Shown here: in pieces, positions 39,301 through 51,300 of the stretch
Numbering within the stretch: the first letter of the stretch is position 1
Layout of the letters: each line of letters opens with the position of its first letter
Assembly (NCBI RefSeq): GCF_025128095.1
Contig: NZ_JAHLYT010000071.1
Span: 186,001-250,000 of the forward strand
Origin: Synechococcus sp. CS-1328
GTDB lineage: Bacteria > Cyanobacteriota > Cyanobacteriia > PCC-6307 > Cyanobiaceae
Reading direction: 5' to 3'
Length of the DNA stretch: 64,000 nt
Notes under the pieces: model-generated
What the model was told of the DNA's origin: nothing
What the model saw: the letters and a program-made list of their open reading frames with translations, nothing else
Database searches by the model: none
Position numbers and translations under genes: made by a program

Positions 39301-42300
39301 ATCCAGAAGGAAGCCATTCACAACCTCTGCGAGGTCACTTAACTCGAGGTCCGAACCGGAACTCGCCAACGCTGTCTCCACAGCCGATAGCAGGCTGCTG
39401 GGGATGCCTGAATTGACGACGACAGATGTTCGCGAGCCCAGCTCAAAGGAGAGATCGCCATTCAGATAGGCAAACCCTGCCAGATTCACCAGCACATCAT
39501 CGGCGGCAACCAGGATCTTGCGTTGGTCAAAATCGAGCACTTGATCCGTGCTCGTACTGGTTTCAACAAGCAGTCCTTCCTCTCCTTCCTCGCCCAGCGC
39601 CGAGAAGTTCACCACCTCAGAGGCATCCGTGGCGCCACCACCACTGGCGATGTTCAGTTCGATCTGGATGGCACCGGTGCTGATCTGCACATCACTGGTG
39701 CCCACCAGGCCGGCCTGGGCTCCGGTGGCACGCATGCCGATGTACTTGGTGCTTGGAGCGCCAGGAGGTGTTTGCGCATCCTGCAAGATGGCCAGGGCGA
39801 GATCCACATCCGTGAGCGCAAAGCCAACGGCATCGGGATTGGTTTCGGTTGCCAGGTCGATCGCACCATCCCCGTCGCTGTCGGTGGCGTAGGGGCCGCC
39901 CGTACCGACAAACACACTGGCGTCTTTAGCTCCGATCTTCAGCAGCGACGCCTCTGCGATGCTGCCACCTCGGGAGAGCTCCACATCCTCGAGTACCTGG
40001 CCTTTCTCGAAGGAGAATCCACCCGTGAGCGAGACGTAGGAGCCGATCTGCAGGGTGGCATTGTCAACCGATGCACGCAGAACTCGTGTTTCAGCGTCAA
40101 AGACGACACTGTCATCTCCGAAGACATCCAGAGGTTTGACTGCATAATTGATCGCGGAGCTCTTCGTGGTTCCTACATCAACTCCAGGCCCAGAGACTCC
40201 GTTGTATTCAATGCTCACCCCGGAGGCAGACAGCTGGAAATCGTCGATGCCAACGAAGCCGACGAAGTCCGCAGATGCCTTCAGCGCCGTATATTTCTTC
40301 GCCTTTGGCACATTGTTCACCACCTCGCGGCTGACGACGAGCGCGAACATGCCGTTCTCAATAGCCAGTCCAACGGCCTCTGGTCGGCCTTCCAGGCCAT
40401 CATTGACATTCTCGTAGACCCCATTTCTATCTGCGTCGACAAAGTAAGGGCCATCGCCCACGAACAGATCCACATCCCTGGCGCCGATCACCAGGGTGTT
40501 GACATTGTTCAGGGGAACTCCGTTATCCGAGCCAACTCCAAGGGTTACAGAATCCCCGACCCGCCGCTCCAGAACCAGGCCGCCGGAGACGTGGACGAAA
40601 TCTCCGATCGTCAAGCTGGCATGGTCGATCGCCACCCGTTCGGTGGGGGAGGAGAAGCTGAACTCCATCTCCTCGCCACCGGTTTCAACGATGAAGGGGT
40701 CTTCAAAGGCGGTGAAGTCGATCCCCACCTTGCTGGCAGCCCCAGTTTTCATGACACCACTGTTGATCTGAACCTGATACCCCGAGGCACTCAGTGGTGA
40801 ATCGGCAGCAGATCCCAGATCGATGCCCACCAGTTCGGCCGTATCCAGTGAGGCGCTGATAGCGTAATAGCCATCGGAGCCGGGAGTCAGTGGATTGAAC
40901 AGGGCGACGGCCAGTTGGCCGCCGCTGATCAGCAGGCCGGAAGGTTCCTCCGTCTGATCCTCCACCGACTTGCTGAAGTCGTACTCGCCCTCACCGGCGA
41001 ACACGTTGAGGTCGTCAAAGCCAAAGGTGACGACATTTACCACCTCTTTTGTCTGGGAGATGTCGGAGAGGGTGACGGTTCGGCCGTCCTGCTTGGACAT
41101 GGCAAAGGAGCCATTGATCTGCAGGAAGCCGCCCACCGAGAGGGTCAGTTCTTCGGCAGATACGCTGATCAGCTTGCGGTTAAATCCGTCGTAGTCGAAG
41201 TCGTCTTCCGTTGCTGTCGTAAGGGCGTTGGTGGCGTCGAAGTCGATCACTCGACCGCGGACGTCGTTGCCGCTGTTGACTTGAATCTTGAGATTGTCAA
41301 CATCGACATCAAAGATCGTTGGATCCACACCGATCAGGTCAATCGCGCTTGCCGATGCATTCAGGGCGAAGAAGCTGGATCGATCATTCGCAACCTCCGA
41401 CTTGAACAAATTGAGTTCGATGTTCAGATTCTCAATGGCAATGCCTGCGGCACCTGCTTCCTCCGTGGTTCCATCGGCCTGGAAGTAGGGACCACCCGTG
41501 CCGATGAAGATGTTGGCGTCTGTGGCCGTCACCGTGGTGACGGCCATTTTCTTGACCAGGCGAGGATCGTCTTGAGCACCGGTGGTCGGCTGGGTGAGGA
41601 CCACATCCACACCGCTCTCGGTTTTGAACGTGAGCTCGGATTCGATGTAAACGTATTCATCGATCGCCAGCACGGCATGGGTGCTGACTTCCTTCAGGGC
41701 ACGGTCGTAGCTGATGGTCTCGCTGGTACCATCATTATCGAAATCGATGTCTTTCTCGAACAGAACGAAGCTGCCGTCCAGGGCCTTGGTGTTGACTTTG
41801 ACCCTCAGCATTTCACTGCTCAGTGTCAGGCCGTCAATGCCTACGAGCCCCGCGCTGGCTGTTTCGGCGTACACCACATCCCAGCTGCGTGCCGTCTGGC
41901 CTGCGATGGGATTGGCTTCGGTGTAGCGATAGAGAACGAAGTTGACATCCTCAAGGGCAAGGCCGGCGGCCTCGTAGTTGATGCTGCCATCGCCTTGCCG
42001 ATAGGGGCCTCCAGTTCCGGCAAAGGCCTGGGCCCCGGTGACCTGCACACTGCGGATGCTGACAGCTACATCTTCCTGAACAACGCCGTTGGCGGAGATG
42101 TCAATCGTGCCCGAGCCAAGCTCCAGCCCGAATGTGCCACTGACGTAGAAGTACTCATCGATCGTGAGGGACGCATCCGCTTCAAGGTTGATCCCTCCTG
42201 AACCCATGGACAGGGCAATCGTGGTCGGGTTGCCATCCTCGTCGAGGAGGCCGCCGGTTTCGACCTCCAAAGACCCACCAAAGCTCTCCCTGAAGTTGAC

Positions 42301-45300
42301 CGCCTGATCACTGGTATCGAGTGGGTCTGCGCCAAAGACGGCGTTGTAGCTGGCCGAGATGTTCGAGATTTCGCCGCTGACACCACCACTGCCGCCTGCG
42401 ATCTCTCCGCCAGCTACCTTGAAGCCGAGCCAGCTTCGGGTATCGGTTGGATCTGTGCTGGTGTAGTAGGCCAGGCCGATGTTGACATTGGCGTCGCTGC
42501 CATAGGAGATCAGGCCGTCATCGACGCCGTCAGCATCTTCGTCAGGGTTGCTACTGGTATCCGTATCGATCGTGATGGCAGCATTGCTGATGCCCACCTC
42601 AATGGCGTTGGCATCTTCCACGACCTCATCGTTGGCCAGGACAAGATCGGCCGACCCGATGCGGACGGCCACACTGCCGCTCAGTGCCACGCTGAGGGTG
42701 TCCACCGCCAGGCTCAGGGTCACCGTGCCCCTGGCCTTGATCTCGGCCTCACTGCTGGTGAGCTCGATGGCCGGCGTACTGGTGCCTGTGCTCACGGTGA
42801 AGTTCTGCACTGGTCCGGATCCCTGCGTGTAGCCCTGGCTGAAATCAACGACGCGGCGGGGATTGAGCACATCGCTGCCGCCGTTACCAGAGATGGCCAC
42901 GTTCGTGATCGTCAGGCCGAACGGATCAAAACCTGTAAGGCCCACTGCAGCGATGCTGGCTTCGAAGGCGTAGTAGCGGCTGGCATCGGCGGCATCGTCC
43001 GGTGTCAGCAGAGACAGGCCGAACGTGGCGTCGTTGACGACCAGGCCCTTGTCATCGGCTGTGTCGATCGGGTCGTCGCCTGGATCGCCGATGAAGGCGC
43101 TCAAAGTGGATCCACCGATGCTCAGCATCGACATGGTCTTCTCGGAACCATCGCTGAGGGTGGCCGTGATGCTGCCCTTGCGCTCCAGGGCCACACTGCC
43201 TTCGATTGTCACAAACTCGCCGATGGCGATCTCCACCGTGCCGCTCGCCCGAAGGCCATCGCCGTTGAAGATGGGGTCGAGGGCTCCCGTCGTGGGATCA
43301 ATGCCAAGCAGCATCGATGTGCCGATCCCGGTCGGGATCACGATGCCGCCGCCTGCTCCTTCGCCGAAATCTGTCGCGTTGAAGTCCACCGCCGCCGTCG
43401 TGGCAGTTCCTCCTCCAGAAGGAGTGAGTGAGCCGCTGTTGACGGTCACGCTCATGTCCGTGACGGACATTGTTAGGATGTCCTCCAGTCCTACCAGGGC
43501 ACCACCGCCGGTTCCCTGCAGAGCGTAGAAGCTGCCGCTGGGACCGGTCGCGCCCGGTGCGGTACGCATCAGAGCGAGGCCGAGCTCATCGATCTCGAGG
43601 GCGACACCGGTGGCTGAATCAGATGTCCCATCGTCAATGAAACCATCGCCGTCTATGTCGGTCGCTGTGATCTGATCAGCATTGTCGCTGCCAATGAGTG
43701 CTTGGGCTTCGTCAACGCTGATCCGGTCGTCGTCGTTTGTGTCCAGGAAACTCAGTAGGTCATCGAAGCTGACGACGCTGGAATCATCTCCACTCGCCAA
43801 GGCAGGGATGCCGGAGGAAACGGTGACCGCCCTCAGCTCACCGAGAGTGATGATTTTGTCGTCTCCACCCAACAGAGTGCCCACTTCATTCTCAAGGAAG
43901 TAGGGGCCACCCGTGCCGACGAACACCTTCACATCACTGGCGCCGATCTTGAGTACGGAGACGTCCAGTGTGGTGCTGTCGGCATCCGCAAGAACAACCT
44001 CCTGGAGTGCGTCCGATTGCTCAAAAGCGAAATTGCCCTGAACCTGGATGAATTCGGAGATGGCGATGCTCACCGAACCCGCCACCGAGAGCACCTGGGC
44101 GGTGCTGTCAAAATCCATCACCACCTGATCGCTGCTCTGTGGGCCCGTGGTCACCACCAGCCCTTCGAGGTCCCCATCGAGCCCCTCGGAGAGCGGATCG
44201 GTGGACAGGTCCTTGAAGTTGAGGGCGTCGATGGGTGCAGCACCATCACGGCCGCGGTTGACTTCCACCGCCACCGAGCCCGAGAGGGTGATGTCTTCGA
44301 CGCCGATCAGGGCAGCGTTGCCGCTGGCCTTGAGGGACAGGTAGCTCCTGGTGTCTGCTACGCCTGCCACTGGCACCGGCGCGATCAAGGCCAGCGCCAG
44401 CTCGTCGACGCGGATGGCCACACCGAGGGCACCGTTGTCTTCCAGGTCGCTGTTGCTGTCCACCTGCTGATCACCATCGCTGTCGGCTGGCCCCGTGCCG
44501 ACGAAGGCTTGCAGATTCTTGGCGCCCAGGGTGAGAGCGGAATAGCTTGCCGCCGGACTACCCCCAACGCCATCCAGATCTAGGGTGAGTGTGCGCTGCT
44601 CGAGCGCGACCGAGCCGCTGATGGTGATGGCGTCGTCGACGGACACCAGCAGGTCGCCGGCGACACTCAGCGCGGTGCCGCTGCTGAGCTCAGCGAGCCC
44701 GGTGTCATCGAGACCGAAGAGGTCATCGTTCTGCTCGGCCAGGGCCTGCCAGTCGATGCGCTCAGGGGTTGTCGAACTGTCGGGACCGTTGAACAGAACC
44801 TTGAGGTTGTTCACTTCGATGGTGATGCCATCCGGCAGGCCTACGGGCGCCATCGATTCGATGCTGCCGGCCAGACCCAGCCAGCTTCTGGCTGCGCCAC
44901 CTCCGGCGGTTGGCGGCACTTCCCGCAGCATGGCCAGATCGAGATTGGCGCCGCTGATCGAGAAGCCGACGGCCGCAGCGGTGTCGATGCCGGTGACGGC
45001 TGAATCGGCATCGCTGGCGTCTTCACGGGTGAACTCAGCACCGCTGCCGACGAAGACATCCAGATCCGACAGTTCAACCAGCAGCAGGCTGGCGTTGTCC
45101 ACTTCAATGTTGCCGTCGTCGATGCTGAGCCCGGACTTCAAACTGACGCCGATGGAGCCCTTCGCCAGCACCACACCCTCGAGATTGAGCGCCACATCAC
45201 CGCTGACGCTGAGATCGGTGGTGCTGGTGAGGGCCTGGATCTCCTCCGCCAGCCCGTTCAGTGGATCATCGGGGTTGGCGGCCTCGACCAGGTTGGACCA

Positions 45301-48300
45301 ATCGAGCCGGCTGCTGCTGGTGGGATCGGCTTTGTTGTAGAGCACGTCCAGGGAGCTCACTTCCAGCAGATCGCTGGGCAGGCCCTCCAAATCCAGCTTG
45401 CCCACACTGGCGGCGAGACCCATCCAGCGGCGCCGTTGGCCGGCCGTTTCGCTGACGGTGGCGATCTCCAGGTTGGCCTGCTCGATGCTGAAGCCAGTGG
45501 CGTTGGCCAGATCGAGGCCCTGGATGGTGCCCCCGCTGTCCTTGTCCCAGGCGCCGCCAGTGCCCACGAACAGATCCACCTCTGTCAGGGAGATCGTCTG
45601 CAGGGTCACGCCACTAAGCGGCGTGGTCGTCAGGTCGGTGCCGTCGGTCAGCTCCAGCCCGGTCTGTTCGAGGAAGGAGAAGCCGCCTCGGGCCAGCACG
45701 AAACCGTCGAGGTTGATGGCCAGTTCACCTCCGATCGAGAGGCTCGCTGCGGTGGCTTCGCTGATCGCCGTGGCGGAGAAGGTGTCATCCGTTGGCGTCA
45801 GGTCCACCATGGTGGTCCAGTTGAGGGCGGCCGGCGCACCAGCAGGTGGCGTCCCCCCGCTGACGCCATTCTTGAGAACGCTCAGGCTCGTTGCGGTGAT
45901 CTCAATCCCCTCGCCCAGACCATTGAGTTCGGCACCATTCACTTCGGCTTCAAGTGAATAATATTTGGCTCCACTGGCCTGGATGCTTGTGTAGGTGAGG
46001 CTGCCTTCATCGATCGAGAAGTTCACCCCATCCGCTGCGCCGACCCGCAAACCCTTAGAAGGGCCAGCGTCGCCATCGGGATCGCTGATGCTGATGGTGA
46101 GTTGCAGCAGCTCCGCATCATCGAGATCGATCGCTGGCGTTGAGGCCGCGGGATCGAAGCTGACGTCCACCTGCTGAAGGGTGAACTCGAAAGCGCCATT
46201 GACTTCGATGGCATCGAATGCCTTGAGATTCAGCTCACCGCCAATGCGCGTGAACTCACCTGTGTAGGCCAGTTCCCTGGGATCGCTGGACTGCGCAAAG
46301 AACGTCGGATTGTCGTCTCCGAGAGTGGTGGCCCAGTCCAGGGCGCTGGCGGCCGTTCCATCGGAGGCGGCGCCTGACGCCCTGTTGAGCTCAACAGCGA
46401 TGTTGGTGGCTTGAACCTCAAACTCTGGTGGCAAGCCAAGCAGTTGTGCACTTCCCAGCTCGGAAGTGATGGCCATGTAGCTGCGTGAATCCCTTGTGGA
46501 TGAGTCTGCAGCCTGCAGCATTGCCAATCCGAGCCGTCCATCCGCCACGGCAAAGCCTGTACCGACGTACAGGCTGGGATCTTCAGCTATGGCATCAAGG
46601 TCGGCTTGGTTGAAGATTCCATCACCTTCCCCAGTATCGACATCACCGGCCACATCAATGTCAGCTGAACCTGCATAGGCGAAGAGATTTTCAAGTTCAA
46701 ATGTCACTAGATCAAAATCTTCTGCTGGAGCTCCATCGCCGAGAGTGACCTTGCGACGCTTCATATTGAACGTTGCCTCGGCCATTAGGAAGGAAATGAC
46801 CTGAAGGCTGAGATCACCCGATGCCCCCAGGATCTGTCCCTGATCTCCTTCAAAATCGAGAACAATTTCATTTGTTATATTAGATTCGGAGTCATCGATC
46901 ACGGCCGACAGGAATTCGCTGCCTCTCTGGCTTCCTCCAGGGTTGAAATCCAGCACCAACGAGCTGTCTGTTGATGTTGATGTGTTGACTTCAAGGTTGA
47001 AGTCCTTCAGTGCAATCTTCACATCATCAAAGCCCACCAGTTCTGCGCTGCCACCGCTTGATTTCAGGGCTCTGAAGCTTGTGGCGCCATCACCAACTCC
47101 ATCGGTGTAGGTAAGCAGGCTGAAGGCGATTCCCTCCATTCTGATGCCTTGGCTATTGCCATCGTCTCTTTGTTCAGTTGCGTCTAGCTTGTCGGGAAAG
47201 ACGTTAGAGGCTGGGTCTAGGTATCCAGCAAAGACATCGATATTGCTGCCGCTGATCACACTATAGGCCGCTTCGTCCACTGTCCTGCCATCACTGATCG
47301 TCAACGGCCCTTGCTGCTTCGAGAAGGTCAGATCTCCTGACATCCTGAAGTAGTTGTCGATCGAGAGACTGCCGCTGAAGGTGATGTCAAACAGCAGGGG
47401 GGCAGAGCGGTCAAAGATGTCATAACTGTCGATAATTACTCCGAATGTTCCCGTGAAGACAAGGAAGTCGTCGGTTGTCCGGATGCTGCCCGTCGCTTCT
47501 ATCTCTAAATCAAGATCAGATACCGCCGAGACTTCTATCCTCAACGAGTCGAGGTCGGCATAATTAATTGGCCTTGCTACGGCAGGATTGTCAATCGCCA
47601 GGACCGGAGCGGCTGCGAACTGAACTTCGTAGGTATCGGGTATGAAGACGCCAATGAAACTGATGCGGAAGACAGGTGGTTGCCCCGATCCGGAGATCAG
47701 CTCGACTTCATAGACTCCGTTGGTGACGATAGCATTGAGAGCCGTTGCGATGTCCGTTTCTTTGTCTTCGTCCGTTTTTGTGGCGTCGTAGTCCAGGCTT
47801 ACGATTGTGGAGCCGACCTTGATCGTGTAGGACCCTGTTTCAGCCAGAACGCTGAGCTTGTCACCGTTAATAGTGGCCAGTTCCTGATTGGTTGTTGTCA
47901 GGGTTGGTGCTTTTGTGAGTGCATCAACCACAACCACACCACCCCAATCATTCACCGACGATTGGTTGTTAAGGATTGCTTGGAGTTCTTCTGCACTTGG
48001 TGCAACTCCTCCTTCACCAAGCGAGATCTCAGATCCATCAAAGCGGATCTTCCACTCTGATTGAGTGGGATCAAGTGTAAGTAATGAACCGGTGACCGTC
48101 GTCCCAGCGTCAGACGTAATTGCTGGCGGCTGGCTGAAGCTGATGGAGAAGGTGTTTGGTTCGGCCCCCTCCGTGACGCTGAACCTTCGAGCGCCAAGGT
48201 CTGGGCCATCGTTGAGGGCGGTCTCAAGGTTTTCGGCGGTATTGGTTGAGGTTGCACCGATCAGATCACTGCTCAGAGTGACGGAACTATCTCCCCAGCG

Positions 48301-51300
48301 GATCTCGTACTCGCCCGCCTCGCCCGTGAGGGTGAGCGTATAGGCCTTGGCCGTCCCCGTCACGGGGCTCAGTAGGGCCACCTTGTCGTTGTTCGTGATC
48401 ACCACGCTGACATCCACGGCCAAGCCAGCGTTGATCGTTGCGTCCAGGCTCCCTGTGGCTCCAGCCAGGTCTGCCGTCAGCTCAGCTGTGGCATCGGTGA
48501 GGCTGATCGAGGCATGGGCATCGATCTGATCAAACTGGACGAAAAAGTCTGAGGCCTCTGGTGTTTGGGGAGCGATTCTCAAGCTGCCAGGCGCCAGTGT
48601 GGCGCCAGCACTGATGGAAATCTCATAACCAACAGTGACTGCGGTGACAGCATCAGTGACTGTGGTGACAGTAATGTTGTCTCCACCGATTGATCCCCAT
48701 GCTCCAAGGGCCTCTTCGACCTGTGTCGCATCGAGTTGGGTTGACAGTTCGGCATACTCACTGCCATCCGTGATGACGTAGACGCCGCTGGTGTCACTGA
48801 CTAGTAGCGTGTAATTGCTGACAGTGCCGCTTGGAGCGTCTGCAGTGATCGTGGCCACGTCTGTCGCCAGACGCGACAGATCAAGGCCGAACGAGAGGCC
48901 AAGATCCAGCCAGGCTTCTACTTCTGCTTCAAGGCTGGCATTGAGACTGAGTCCGGCTTCTTCCAGCCCGTCTCCCAGGCTGAAGGTCTTGGGATCGATT
49001 GATTGCTCAAATCTGACCGTATCCAGTGTGAACTTGATTCCATTCTCATCAAGATCAACCTGTACGTTGACGTCTATGGCATCGGAGAGAAAACTGGCTA
49101 GGCTGGTCTGAATTTCTCCGGCTAGAATGTCGCGCAGACCATCGAAGCTCGGCAGAGCATCTACGACAGCGGCATATGTCAAGCCGGATGCTTCGCTATA
49201 GGCTGATGCGGTGATCGATGCTGTTGAGAGTTCCTGATCAGCTACGGTTATATTTGCTAGTTCACCGGTGGCATCGCCTGACAGTGTGATGTTGAAGCTT
49301 CTTGGCCCCGACCCTGAAGGGTTTTCGATTACGGCTACATTGTCAGCTCCTATCGATGTGAGCTCTCCGATTGCAACGGCAATCGCTTCTGCTGTTGCCG
49401 TAGCTGCAAATACTGTGTATTCAGTGAGGTGCTGAAGCACTACATAATCACCACTGGCATTCAGAGTCAGCGTGCCGTCAGTGCCGAGAGTTGCTGCGTT
49501 AACTGTTTCAATGCTGAGTTCAGGTAGTGCCTCCAGGAATCCCTGGGTGCCAATCCGGAATTCCCGTAAGGTCGCGTCAGCGTCACTGACCTCATAAACA
49601 CGGGATTTGCCCTGACCAATACTGTTGAAGTAGCCTAGGATTTGCTCGATCTCCTCGGCGCTTGCGCCTTTCTTGATCAGATGGGCTTCTTCGCCATCAC
49701 TCAGGATCAGAAAAGCACCCGTTGCCGTATCTAAATTGAGTGTTGTTGTGGTGAGATCTCGCTCGGCCAGATAGTCGACAACCGATGAACCGGCACCGAT
49801 CACTCCCTCGATGATGGATCCCACATCGAGGATTTCCTCGAGCGTGCCTCCGATCAGTGGCAGTGGTGTTTCGGAGCTGAAGGCATCCTCTCCCAGGATC
49901 GAGTTCGCCAGTTCCGTTGCTTTGGTCCCCAGTTCTGTCAGACCATCCTGGAGGGAACCCGCCAGGTCATGGATCAGGTCGAGGGTCGTGGTGAGTGCAG
50001 TGCCGGAGACGGTGATCGAGTTGGTGCTTTTGATGTCCTGCCAGTCCAGGTTGAACGACTGGGTGGGGATGTCTCCGAGGGCTGAGGCAATCTGGATCGA
50101 TGATGCACCGAAGACAAGATCGTGAACGTCATCCCCAGCTCCCGATGGATTCAGATCGCTGAAATCCACCGTGATTGGGCCGGATGCCTGCGATGACCCT
50201 GTCGACAGACTCAGCGTCAGTCCGGGATCAATCTCCAGACTGATCCCGCTGGCCTCAAAGCTGGCCAGACCCAGATCCCCCGCCAGGGTGAGGGCGCTGA
50301 CATCCACACGGATCCCCGACAGGGAAAGGTTGAGGCTCCAGGCATCGAGTGCTGTGCTGGCTGAATTGAGGGTGAAGGATGCGCTGGCCCCCAAGGAGAT
50401 TGAGGCCTCTACCGGGCCTTCCACCGTGATCGGGCTGCCTTCACCCAGTGAAAGATCCAGGGAGTCGTCTACCGTTTGATTGAGGCTCAGGCTCAGGATC
50501 TTGGTTGTTGAATCCCAGCCGAAGTATTGTTGTGAAGTGGTGTCGAGGAGTGTATTGAGTTCAGTATTTAGGTTGTTAGCTACAGCTGAGGCATCCGTTC
50601 CAGTTGCGGACTCAAGAACGTTCTGTATGGCCGCTAGAATTCCTAATTCCCCAGTCCCTGCCAGGGCAGCAGCCGGATCAAGAGGAAGCCCGAGGCCAGC
50701 TGCATCGAGCTTTGTGAGTACCGAGTCGATCGCCGTTCTGATGCTTGCCCAGGGCCCATCAGCCAAGAGCCCTTGATAGTCAGGCGTCAGCACAGTGGTT
50801 TCAATGCTTCCCACCTGGCTTTCCAGGAGCCAGTTTCCTCCCAGGGCTGTTGCTCCGGTGAGATCACTGGAGGCTGCCACATCAGCTCCGCTGAGCTGAG
50901 CCAGGGTTGTCATCAGCGACTGGCCGGCTTCCCCCGCTCCGATCTCGCAGCCGTAGAGCAGGATGTCTGCCGTGTCCCGCAGGGAGCTCTTCCAGGAGGA
51001 GATCAGGTCTGCCTGGTCTTCCAGGCTGCTCTGGGTCAGCCGATCGCCACCCAGCTCCAGTACCCCGCTGCTGCCGTGGCCCACGATATGGATCGCTGAC
51101 AGATCGCTCTGTGTTGCGAGCATCGCGGTGATCTGCTGCAGGCTGTTCTGCAGCGGATCCAGCATGGTCACTGTCGTCACCGAAGGATCTCCGGCCTGCT
51201 GGATCAGCTCCACCAGTTGGCTGGAGGTGCTGAGCCCCCCATCCACGAACACCTGCTGGCTTGGCAGGAGTGCGGCAACGGGTTCCGGCACGGAGTAATC

